From: Elusimicrobiota bacterium
GTDB taxonomy: Bacteria; CG03
Length of the DNA: 5,874 nucleotides
Reading direction: 5' to 3'
Assembly: GCA_021161625.1 (NCBI GenBank)
Contig: JAGHAG010000080.1
Location: 1-5,874, forward strand
The notes under the pieces are model-generated. The model searched no databases, had not been told where the DNA came from, and saw only the letters and a list, made by a program, of their open reading frames with translations. A program made the position numbers and the translations under genes. Positions 1 to 5,718 of the stretch are shown here, piece after piece. Each line of letters begins with the position of its first letter. Position 1 is the stretch's first letter.

Positions 1-16
1 GAACAAACAGCCCAAT

Positions 17-158
17 AGTAATGAGTAATGAGTAATGAGTAATGAGAAAATAGCAAATAGAAATATGTTCCAATAAATCGGAGCAAATTTCTATAAATTT
101 CTTCTTTAATCTCATAATCTCCCAATCTCCTAATTTCGTTTTATTTTTCATTTTCTTT
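17..158. repeat. Composite intergenic repeat, copy A (heptads, linker, octads, T-rich box)
   Basis: Four perfect AGTAATG heptads fill 17-44. They are followed in the same 7-bp phase by AGAAAAT (45-51), AGCAAAT (52-58) and AGAAATA (59-65). After a 40-bp AT-rich linker come four octads: TAATCTCA (107-114), TAATCTCC (115-122), CAATCTCC (123-130) and TAATTTCG (131-138). A T-rich box containing ATTTTTCATTTTCTTT (143-158) closes the block. The same modules occur in the same order at 5422-5607, and 121-158 matches 5570-5607 at 37 of 38 positions. The block ends one base before the trpF stop codon (160-162). No gene is visible in 1-159. Confidence 0.85.
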
Positions 159-159
159 A

Positions 160-798
160 TTATCTTGTCAACTTCTTTGCCGCAGAGATAAAAGCACGGA
201 CTTTGTCTATGTCTTTTGTTCTTGGAGTTTTTTCAACGCCACTTGCAACATCAACTGCAAAAGGTTCCACTTCTTTTATCACTTCTCTGACATTTTCAGG
301 TGTCAGTCCCCCTGCAAGAAAAAACGGTTTTTCAAATTCCTTAAACTTTTTTGCAATTTCTATATCAACCCGTAAGCCCGTTCCTCCTGGGAGATTTTCA
401 TCATAGGCATCCACAAGAAAATAGTCACAGACCTGCAGAAAATTTTTTGCAGATTCAACCTCTTCAACTGTCCTTGGTCTGAACACTTTTATAATTTTTA
501 TGTCAAATTCCTTTGCCTTTTTAAGAAAATCCGGGTCCTCATTTCCATGAAATTGGAAGTGGTTTATTCCTGTTTTTTTTCTTATTCTTTTTACATCATT
601 TATACTGCAGTTCATCACAACGCAAACCGGCACTATGTAGGAAGGAAGCATTTTTGAAAGTTTAACAAGGTTTGCTTCTGAAATTGCCCTTTTTGTTCCC
701 TTGACAAGATTGAAACCAATAAAATCAACATCAAGCATTGAAATAAATTTCAAATCATTTTCATTTGTAATACCGCAGATTTTAACCCGAACACTCAT
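160..798 (-). CDS. trpF: Phosphoribosylanthranilate isomerase (TrpF)
   Basis: TrpF converts N-(5'-phosphoribosyl)anthranilate to 1-(o-carboxyphenylamino)-1-deoxyribulose 5-phosphate, an Amadori rearrangement in cytoplasmic tryptophan synthesis. The 212-residue length is usual for this single-domain (beta/alpha)8 barrel. Visible family signatures are the N-terminal VKICGIT with the putative catalytic Cys8, QFHG (82-85, usually QLHG), FLVDAYD with the putative general acid Asp130, the phosphate-binding GGTG (138-141), AGGLTPEN (162-169) and DVASGVE (183-189). The loop after strand 2 is diverged: GFNLVKGTKR, where many homologues have GF-F-P-SPR. The ATG start is supported by AAGGTGG just upstream. 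No other trp gene is adjacent, and 441 bp separate it from dxs, so it may have its own promoter. The last few codons run close to, and possibly into, the repeat block beyond the stop. Confidence 0.95.
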   Translation of the reverse strand: MSVRVKICGITNENDLKFISMLDVDFIGFNLVKGTKRAISEANLVKLSKMLPSYIVPVCVVMNCSINDVKRIRKKTGINHFQFHGNEDPDFLKKAKEFDIKIIKVFRPRTVEEVESAKNFLQVCDYFLVDAYDENLPGGTGLRVDIEIAKKFKEFEKPFFLAGGLTPENVREVIKEVEPFAVDVASGVEKTPRTKDIDKVRAFISAAKKLTR

Positions 799-835
799 CT
801 TTCCACCTTTCCACTATCCTCTATCCTCTTTCCTC
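799..835 (-). promoter_or_regulatory. Purine heptad array containing the trpF ribosome binding site
   Basis: Read on the minus strand toward trpF, the units are GAGGAAA, GAGGATA, GAGGATA, GTGGAAA, G, GTGGAAA, G and then the ATG. The last junction creates GGTGG (803-807), four bases before the start codon, a normal Shine-Dalgarno position. Units of the same family, GWGGAYA, recur on the opposite strand at 5474-5515. The trpF ribosome binding site therefore lies inside, and is made of, a tandem repeat. That the array affects translation is inference. Confidence 0.7.
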
Positions 836-841
836 TTTTTT

Positions 842-867
842 GCAGACCAAGGGTCTCGAGCTACATT
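842..867 (-). repeat. REP-like hairpin element 1 (AATGTAG head)
   Basis: On the minus strand an AATGTAG head (861-867) precedes CTCGAGACC, loop CTT, and GGTCTGC. The stem is AGACC/GGTCT (5 bp) and has lost the outer two pairs that the copy at 5644 keeps. Head, loop and orientation match the copies at 1197, 5644 and 5813. A GTAG tetranucleotide in front of a short palindrome is the described hallmark of REP elements associated with RAYT transposases. Assignment to that class is inference, since no RAYT gene is present here. Confidence 0.7.
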
Positions 868-985
868 GCGAGTGGTTTCTGGCAGGCAGGGCTCTGGGAG
901 CGAGGAATTTTGCAATAAGTCCGCAGCGGACGGAGAGCGAGCCATCTCACGCGAGCGTCCCTGACGCCAGAACCACGAGCAACAA
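868..985. mobile_element. GC-rich inverted-repeat element, MITE- or REP-doublet-like
   Basis: This 118-bp island is far richer in GC than its surroundings. Its arms pair extensively: 872-883 with 966-976 (11 pairs, one bulged T at 878), then 885 with 965 and 887-891 with 959-963. The interior holds a perfect hairpin, GTCCGC-A-GCGGAC (919-931). ACATT flanks it on both sides (863-867 and 986-990), as a 5-bp target duplication would. No coding capacity is visible. The REP copy at 5813 runs directly into AAATTCC heptads, whereas here the element sits between the REP head and the AAATCCT heptads, which suggests insertion. Alternatively, the right ACATT belongs to a second REP head (AATGT on the minus strand). 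Confidence 0.55.
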
Positions 986-992
986 ACATTAC

Positions 993-1020
993 AAATCCTA
1001 AATTCTAAATTCCAAATCCT
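993..1020. repeat. Heptad array AAATYCY
   Basis: Four uninterrupted 7-bp units are present: AAATCCT (993), AAATTCT (1000), AAATTCC (1007) and AAATCCT (1014). Decayed units such as AAACAAA and TTCAAAT follow to about 1056. The same unit family reappears at the right end of the window (5850-5874). In both places the array lies on the head side of a REP-like hairpin. Confidence 0.75.
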
Positions 1021-1066
1021 AAACAAATTCAAATTACCAAAATTCAAATATCCCAAACTGTACTTA

Positions 1067-1163
1067 TTAGGATTAAGGATTAAGTTGCTCCCGATTTTAT
1101 TGGGGGCTTTAAGAATTAAGTATTTTATTTTTCCCATCACTTAATCCTTAATTCTTAATCCTT
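1067..1163. repeat. Heptads in inverted orientation around a small hairpin
   Basis: ATTAAGGATTAAG (1072-1084) and its exact reverse complement CTTAATCCTTAAT (1140-1152) form a 13-bp inverted repeat. A second pair, 1109-1120 with 1147-1158, matches over 12 bp. The right arm is itself a heptad array: CTTAATC (1140), CTTAATT (1147), CTTAATC (1154), CTTACCA (1161). Between the arms, GCTCCC (1087-1092) can pair with GGGGGC (1102-1107) with one G-T wobble. No T-run follows on either strand, so I do not call a terminator. The 799-1239 gap holds no gene. Confidence 0.6.
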
Positions 1164-1196
1164 ACCACTGATTTTTCATCTGTCATTTTGCCTCTG

Positions 1197-1221
1197 GCAG
1201 AGCAAGCTCTGCAACTACATT
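1197..1221 (-). repeat. REP-like hairpin element 2, with covarying stem
   Basis: On the minus strand the AATGTAG head (1215-1221) and TT are followed by GCAGAGC-TT-GCTCTGC, a perfect 7-bp stem (1197-1203 with 1206-1212). Compared with the other copies (GCAGACC/GGTCTGC), the inner stem position changes on both sides, so pairing is kept. It lies about 20 bases beyond the dxs stop codon and could protect or shape the 3' end of the operon transcript. It lacks the T-tract of an intrinsic terminator. Confidence 0.7.
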
Positions 1222-1239
1222 TTTTATTTTTCATTCTTT

Positions 1240-3075
1240 TTAACTTTTTTTTCCTAAAAATAAAAGTGTTTTTTCATAAATGCTCTCTGCATCAATCCCT
1301 GCATCCTTTTTCAAAATTTCCACTGCACCGTGAGTTATAAATCTGTCCGGTATGGCAATAATTCTTAATTTATTCCTCAAATTTTCATTCATTGCTTCCA
1401 GAACCGCTCCCCCAAAACCGCCACAAATGGTGTTCTCTTCAACAGTAATCAAAAGCTTTGTTTTCCTCGCAATTTCATTTATTTTTTCTACATCAAGAGG
1501 TTTTGCAAATCTTGCATTAAAAACTCCTGCTGAGATTCCATTTGATGAAAGTCTCTGGGCTACATAAAGACAGGGATAAACCATGCTTCCAATTGCAATA
1601 AAAAATATGTCTTTGCCGTCTTTTAATATCTCTCCCTTTCCTGCTGGAATAAAATTATAATCTCCATCATATTTAACTCCTTCAATAGGGCTTCTCGGAT
1701 ATCTCACTGCTGACGGCATACCGTATTTCAGGGAAGAATAGAGCAAATTTTTTAGTTCATATTCGTCCTTGCAGGCAGAGACAATCATATTCGGCACAAG
1801 TCGCAAATATGAAATATCAAATGTTCCGTGATGGGTTGGTCCGTCTTCTCCAACAAGACCTGCTCTGTCAATGGCAAAAACAACCTCTAAATTCTGCAAA
1901 CAAACATCATGGATAATCTGGTCAAAGGACCTCTGAAGAAATGTTGAGTAAATTGCAACAATCGGTTTCAATCCTTCTTTTGCAAGAGCTGCTCCAAAGG
2001 TAACCGCATGTTCTTCAGCAATTCCACAGTCATAAAATCTTTCTGGAAATTTTCTTGCAAACTCTTCCAGTCCTGTTCCCTCTGTCATTGCTGCGGTTAT
2101 TGCAACAATTCGCTTATCTTTTTCAGCAAGGTCGCAGAGAACCTCGCCAAAAACATCACTGTAAGTTTTTACTTTCTTTTTCCCTGTTGCACTTACCCCA
2201 TGATATTTTTCAGGGTGTTTCTCTGCAGGGGCATAACCCTTACCCTTTTTTGTTACAACATGCAAAAACACAGGTCCTTTTAAATTCTTTAACTTTGAAA
2301 GAATAAAAATTAAATTTTTCAAATTATGTCCATTAACAGGACCGAAACAGGAAAATCCCATTTCCTCAAAAAGCATATCAGGAAAAAGTATAACCTTTAT
2401 TCTCCTTGCAAGTTTTAAAAGTTCAAAGCCCAGAAACTTTATTCTCTTCAGATATTTTACAAGGGCCTCTTCTGCCTTTTTGACAAGTCCAAATGTAAAA
2501 ACTCTTGCAAGAATTCTTGTAACAGCACCAACCGAAGGGGAGATAAACATCCCGTTGTCATTTAAGATGACAAGAATATCTTTTCTGCTTGAACCTGCAT
2601 TGTTAAGTCCCTCATAGGAAAGCCCCCCTGTAAGAGAACCATCTCCAACAACTGCAACAACATGGTAGTTTTCTTTTTTAAGGTCTCTTGCAACAGCCAT
2701 GCCAAAAGCAGCAGAAATTGCAGTTGAAGCATGCCCAACACCAAAAGCATCGTGCGGACTCTCTGAAATTTTTGGAAATCCTGAAATTCCCCCGAATTGC
2801 CTTAAAGTTGAAAACTGCTCATATCTTCCAGTAAGAAGTTTGTGTGCGTATGCCTGATGACCAACATCAAAAATAATTTTGTCTTTAGGGCTTTCAAAAA
2901 CATAGTGCAAAGCAATAATAAGTTCCACTGCTCCGAGAGAGCCTGCAAGATGCCCGCCTGTTTCAAGTGTTGTTGAAATGATTTTTTCTCTGATTTCAGA
3001 GGCAAGTTCTGGCAGAAGTTCAGGTTTCAGGTGTTTTAAATCCTGAGGGTCTCTTATCCTTTCAAGTATTGCCAT
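1240..3075 (-). CDS. dxs: 1-deoxy-D-xylulose-5-phosphate synthase (Dxs)
   Basis: Dxs is a thiamine-diphosphate enzyme that condenses pyruvate with glyceraldehyde 3-phosphate to DXP, the entry step of the MEP isoprenoid pathway. The 611-residue length is close to the usual 620. In order: GGHLAGSLG with the catalytic-type His42; GDGSLTGG (144-151) and NDNGM (172-176), which give the metal/ThDP ligands; KGKGYAPAEK (277-286); GIAEEHA with the ThDP-activating Glu354; DRAGLVGEDGPTHHG (403-417); and the C-terminal transketolase domain from about 485, with TVEENTICGGFG. The stretch after NDN reads GMFIS where many homologues have EMSIS. The ATG is preceded by AAGGGAG at about 7 bases, embedded in the last codons of the prenyl synthase gene, with a 1-bp intergenic gap. 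It is the last gene of the four-gene operon. Confidence 0.98.
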   Translation of the reverse strand: MAILERIRDPQDLKHLKPELLPELASEIREKIISTTLETGGHLAGSLGAVELIIALHYVFESPKDKIIFDVGHQAYAHKLLTGRYEQFSTLRQFGGISGFPKISESPHDAFGVGHASTAISAAFGMAVARDLKKENYHVVAVVGDGSLTGGLSYEGLNNAGSSRKDILVILNDNGMFISPSVGAVTRILARVFTFGLVKKAEEALVKYLKRIKFLGFELLKLARRIKVILFPDMLFEEMGFSCFGPVNGHNLKNLIFILSKLKNLKGPVFLHVVTKKGKGYAPAEKHPEKYHGVSATGKKKVKTYSDVFGEVLCDLAEKDKRIVAITAAMTEGTGLEEFARKFPERFYDCGIAEEHAVTFGAALAKEGLKPIVAIYSTFLQRSFDQIIHDVCLQNLEVVFAIDRAGLVGEDGPTHHGTFDISYLRLVPNMIVSACKDEYELKNLLYSSLKYGMPSAVRYPRSPIEGVKYDGDYNFIPAGKGEILKDGKDIFFIAIGSMVYPCLYVAQRLSSNGISAGVFNARFAKPLDVEKINEIARKTKLLITVEENTICGGFGGAVLEAMNENLRNKLRIIAIPDRFITHGAVEILKKDAGIDAESIYEKTLLFLGKKS

Positions 3076-3076
3076 T

Positions 3077-3943
3077 TTACATCTCCCTTATACTCAACTT
3101 TTTGAGAAGAGATTTAAGAATTTCTCCTTTAACAGGCAGATTTTTTAAGGAATTCAATGCATTTTGTGTTAGTTTTTCAACAATTTCACCTGCCTCTTCT
3201 ATGGTGTAAAACCTCAAAATCGTAAGTTTCTTATTCTTTAAATCTGTTCTGGATTTCTTATATTTTTCCTTTTTTCCAATTCTGTCCAGAAGGTCATCCC
3301 TGACCTGAAATGCCAGACCAAGATTGAGCCCGAAGTCAAAAAATTTTTTACGAAATTTTTCATCAAAAACACCACAGGCAAGAATTCCTGCAACCGAAAT
3401 TCCTGCAAAAAATGAAGCGGTCTTGTTCAGGTGTATCCACCACATTGCATTCTCAGAGGTTTTCCCTGAATAATGAATATCTCCTGCCTGTCCTGAAATC
3501 ATTCCTGGAACCCCAACAGATTGAAGAATAACTTTTGCAGAATAAGGAAAATTATCATAAAGAATCTCCATCCCCCTTGTTAGAAGAGCATCTCCAACAA
3601 GAATTGCAACATCCGGTCCAAATTTTTTAAAAACCGTAGGTTTTCCTCTTCTAATTTCATCTCCATCCATTATGTCATCGTGAACCAAAGAATAGTTATG
3701 AATATATTCAATTCCGACAGAAAAATCAATAAGCGAATTTAATCTGTTTTTGAATTTATTTGAAACAGAATGTGCAACTGCAAGAAACAAAAGCGGCCTT
3801 ATCCTTTTTCCACCTGTTTTAAGCGAATAGGAAAGAGCACGGTTGAAAACAGGTGTGTATTTTGAAGAAGACGGCAGAAGTTCTAAAATCCTTTTAGAAA
3901 TATCAGGCAAAAATTTTTCTCTGAATTCCTCAAATTCCTTCAT
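3077..3943 (-). CDS. ispA: Short-chain polyprenyl (farnesyl/geranylgeranyl) diphosphate synthase
   Basis: This trans-type prenyl elongase adds isopentenyl diphosphate to allylic primers, making the C15-C20 precursors of quinones, undecaprenyl carrier or carotenoids. Visible motifs (288-residue form) are GGKRIRP (44-50), the first aspartate-rich motif DDIMD (89-93) with RRGKPT (98-103), GQAGDIH (151-157), NKTAS (173-177) and the second motif DDLLD (216-220). Tyr85, five residues before the first motif, and the lack of the two-residue insertion found in E. coli IspA fit a C15/C20 product; exact length cannot be read. The region after DDLLD (KKSRTDLKNKK) lacks the usual G-K-x-x-G-x-D form. I chose ATG at 3943 with GGGG upstream; a TTG at 3955 would add four residues. 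It overlaps xseB by 14 bp. Confidence 0.93.
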   Translation of the reverse strand: MKEFEEFREKFLPDISKRILELLPSSSKYTPVFNRALSYSLKTGGKRIRPLLFLAVAHSVSNKFKNRLNSLIDFSVGIEYIHNYSLVHDDIMDGDEIRRGKPTVFKKFGPDVAILVGDALLTRGMEILYDNFPYSAKVILQSVGVPGMISGQAGDIHYSGKTSENAMWWIHLNKTASFFAGISVAGILACGVFDEKFRKKFFDFGLNLGLAFQVRDDLLDRIGKKEKYKKSRTDLKNKKLTILRFYTIEEAGEIVEKLTQNALNSLKNLPVKGEILKSLLKKLSIREM

Positions 3944-4172
3944 TTTCAACCCCAAAATCTTTTGTCTTCAAAACATCTCCTTCTTTTACAATAATTTCAA
4001 TTTTTCTCTTTGCCTCATCAAGATATTTCTTTAAATCTGAAGCAATTTTTACACCTTCTTCAAAAAGTTTTATTGACTCATCCAGAGACACGGTTCCTTT
4101 TTCAAGAGTTGAAACAATCTCTTCAAGCCTTGCAAGCTCTTTTTCAAAATCCTTTTTCTTTTTTTCAGTCAT
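3930..4172 (-). CDS. xseB: Exodeoxyribonuclease VII small subunit (XseB)
   Basis: XseB is the small helical subunit of exonuclease VII and binds the C-terminal coiled part of XseA. The complex degrades single-stranded DNA from both ends to short oligonucleotides. The 80-residue length is typical. The core FEKELARLEEIVSTLEKG (9-26) and SLDESIKLFEEGVKIASDLK (29-48) is the family signature, followed by LDEAKRKIEII. It is strongly helical and charged, with no signal peptide. Its ATG overlaps the xseA stop in an ATGA, which implies translational coupling, and a clear GGAGG (4177-4181) lies five bases upstream within the xseA 3' end. The 3' end overlaps the prenyl synthase start. Confidence 0.96.
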   Translation of the reverse strand: MTEKKKKDFEKELARLEEIVSTLEKGTVSLDESIKLFEEGVKIASDLKKYLDEAKRKIEIIVKEGDVLKTKDFGVENEGI

Positions 4173-5377
4173 AAATCCTCCGAATTTTTATTTAAAACCT
4201 TACAATTCAATTTTCCCTTCCACAGTTTTACATCCACCTCATCACCCTGTTGAACAGTTTTTCCATCTTTTATAATTTTTCCTTTTTTATCCGTTGTTAT
4301 TGAATAACCCCTGCTCAAAATGTTTTCAGGGGAAAGAACTTTTAAATTCTTTTCAAGATTTTTTACCTTTTCCTCATATTCTTTAAAAACTTTTTCAACA
4401 AGCATATGGAAATCTTCTACAATTAAATCAACCTTTTGCTCAAAATCCCCTAAGAAAAGATAGGGATTTTCAAAATAAGGTCTTTTTATAATTGATTGAA
4501 ATCTCTGCTCCAGACCTGAAAACTTGTTTTTAACTGCCTGAAACATTCTCTTAAAGGAAACTGTAAGATTGTTTAAAAAATCTTCCTTTTTCCCGAGAAC
4601 AATCTCAGCAGCAACCGAAGGAGTTGCTGCGCGAAAATCAGCAACCATATCAGAAATTGTCCAGTCAATTTCATGTCCAACAGCAGAGATTACAGGAATT
4701 TTTGAAGCAAAAATTGCACGGGCAACAACTTCTTCATTAAAAGCAAATAGGTCTTCCAGAGAACCACCACCCCTTCCAACAATCAAGACATCCACATCAG
4801 GAAAATACTTATTCATATCATAGATCGCTTCCGCAATTTCATCTTTTGCAAACTCACCCTGAACACGAACAGGATAAAGAATTAAATGCACATTGGAGAA
4901 CCTTCTCTTTATAACAGTCAGGATGTCCCTTATTGCCGCACCTGTGGGTGAGGTAATAATTCCGATTTTCCGGGGAAGAAGCGGAAGGGGTCTTTTTCTT
5001 GCCTGTGCCATAAGCCCTTCTTTCTCAAGTTTCCTTTTTAACTCTTCAAACCTTTTTTTGAGGTCTCCAAGCCCCTTTTCAAACATTTTCTCCACAATAA
5101 TCTGATACGAACCTCTCGGAGAATAGATGGAAACAGTGCCCAGAACCCTCACCTCAATTCCATCTTTTGGTATAAAGCTGAGGTTCTGAGCATAAAACCT
5201 ATACATAACTGCTGAAATCTGACTCTTTTCATCCTTAAGCGAGAAATAGAGATGTCCTGATGAATGTCTTTTAAAATTTGAAATCTCCCCGTCCAGAATT
5301 ATGTCTGAAAAATTTTCCTCAATCAAATTTTTTGCAAGTGTGTTTAATTCTGTAACTGTATAAATTTTTCTTTCCAT
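4169..5377 (-). CDS. xseA: Exodeoxyribonuclease VII large subunit (XseA)
   Basis: XseA is the catalytic subunit of exonuclease VII, which acts on single-stranded DNA in mismatch and damage processing. The N-terminal OB-fold (about 5-100) carries LDGEISNF (28-35), GHLYFSLKDE (41-50) and SPRGSYQ (86-92). The catalytic domain follows: KIGIITSPTGAAIRD (137-151), GRGGGSLEDLFAFNEE (201-216), and SAVGHEIDWT (231-240) with ADFRAATPSVAAE (246-258). A coiled segment (about 265-345) and the C-terminal SPENILSRGYSIT complete it. The 402 residues are somewhat shorter than E. coli XseA (456), with the coil the likely place of the difference. No Shine-Dalgarno precedes the ATG, and a promoter-like sequence lies directly upstream. 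First gene of the operon in this window. Confidence 0.98.
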   Translation of the reverse strand: MERKIYTVTELNTLAKNLIEENFSDIILDGEISNFKRHSSGHLYFSLKDEKSQISAVMYRFYAQNLSFIPKDGIEVRVLGTVSIYSPRGSYQIIVEKMFEKGLGDLKKRFEELKRKLEKEGLMAQARKRPLPLLPRKIGIITSPTGAAIRDILTVIKRRFSNVHLILYPVRVQGEFAKDEIAEAIYDMNKYFPDVDVLIVGRGGGSLEDLFAFNEEVVARAIFASKIPVISAVGHEIDWTISDMVADFRAATPSVAAEIVLGKKEDFLNNLTVSFKRMFQAVKNKFSGLEQRFQSIIKRPYFENPYLFLGDFEQKVDLIVEDFHMLVEKVFKEYEEKVKNLEKNLKVLSPENILSRGYSITTDKKGKIIKDGKTVQQGDEVDVKLWKGKLNCKVLNKNSEDL

Positions 5378-5426
5378 GTGATTATTTTACAAAAATATCA
5401 TAAATTTGTAATCCCCAGTTTAGCAA
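5378..5426 (-). promoter_or_regulatory. Putative xseA operon promoter, possibly leaderless
   Basis: Two overlapping sigma-70-like candidates face xseA. One is ATTACA (5407-5412), 17 bp, then TAAAAT (5384-5389), which ends six bases before the ATG and would start transcription at or beside the start codon. The other is TTGCTA (5421-5426), 18 bp, then TATGAT (5397-5402), giving a leader of about a dozen bases. The lack of a Shine-Dalgarno before xseA fits a very short or absent leader. AT-rich DNA produces such matches by chance, so this is tentative. Confidence 0.35.
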
Positions 5427-5607
5427 ATAGCAAACAGCGACAACAGGGATGAGTAACGAGTAAATAGCAAATAGTGGACAGTGGATAGAGGACAGAGGAA
5501 AGTGGATAGTGGGTAGAAATATACTCCCCCAACTTTCTCGGGTCGCGATCTTCCCTAATCTCCTAATTTCCCAATCTCCTAATTTCGTTTCATTTTTCAT
5601 TTTCTTT
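5422..5607. repeat. Composite intergenic repeat, copy B
   Basis: Fourteen imperfect heptads run from AGCAAAT (5422) to AGAAATA (5515-5521), with one 2-bp phase slip at 5443-5444. Units drift from AGCAAAT through AGTAACG and AGTGGAT to AGTGGGT. A 33-bp linker (5523-5555) then leads to four octads: TAATCTCC (5556), TAATTTCC (5564), CAATCTCC (5572) and TAATTTCG (5580). A T-rich box ends the block. Both this copy and copy A leave the heptads through AGAAATAT. The left end lies within the putative xseA promoter. No gene is visible in 5378-5874. Confidence 0.85.
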
Positions 5608-5639
5608 GTCATCTCATCACTTAGTCACCCTGTCACCTT
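5608..5639. repeat. Octad array GTCAYCTY
   Basis: Four 8-bp units follow copy B without a gap: GTCATCTC (5608), ATCACTTA (5616), GTCACCCT (5624) and GTCACCTT (5632). They end four bases before REP-like element 3. At the matching place after copy A, the sequence ATTATCTT, GTCAACTT (159-174) is similar but already covers the trpF stop codon. Confidence 0.6.
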
Positions 5640-5643
5640 TACA

Positions 5644-5712
5644 GCAGACCAAGGGTCTGCAGATACCCCGCACTTTTTTAGAAAAGTGCGGGGGTAATTC
5701 GCCCGCTACATT
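5644..5712 (-). repeat. REP-like element 3 with a second, 12-bp hairpin
   Basis: The core GCAGACC-AAG-GGTCTGC (5644-5660) is a perfect 7-bp stem. Where the other copies go straight to the GTAG head, this one carries about 43 extra bases first. They include CCCCGCACTTTT (5666-5677) paired perfectly with 5682-5693 around the loop TTAG. The AATGTAG head follows at 5706-5712. On the minus strand GCGGG just after the head could also pair with CCCGC, giving an alternative fold. It resembles a two-hairpin REP cluster. No T-tract supports a terminator. Confidence 0.65.
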
Positions 5713-5718
5713 TCTTTT

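Noticed and set aside
17..65. Possible CRISPR array from the regular repeats
   Set aside because: Units are 7 bp and directly tandem, with no unique spacers and no cas genes.
868..985. T-box, trp leader or tRNA-like gene in front of trpF
   Set aside because: I find no T-box sequence, no short leader peptide rich in Trp codons, and no cloverleaf with a T-loop. The structure is a long inverted repeat and fits a mobile or REP-type element better.
814..1140. Open reading frame of 108 codons on the minus strand between dxs and trpF
   Set aside because: Its translation is the read-through of the heptad arrays, the GC-rich inverted repeat and REP-like element 1. It shows no domain and its composition follows the repeats.
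2562..3005. Leucine-rich minus-strand reading frames inside dxs
   Set aside because: They are out-of-frame shadows of dxs, whose own frame is intact with all motifs.
3953..3955. TTG as the start of the prenyl synthase
   Set aside because: ATG four codons downstream (3941-3943) has a G-rich stretch upstream and fits the family N-terminus equally well. The TTG has no better ribosome binding site.
5382..5612. Open reading frame of 76 codons on the minus strand upstream of xseA, with a hydrophobic stretch
   Set aside because: The apparent hydrophobic segment is a translation of heptads and the AT-rich promoter region, with no recognisable family.
5666..5693. Intrinsic terminator upstream of xseA
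   Set aside because: The stem is strong but no T-run follows it on the minus strand. On the plus strand it is followed by a G-run.
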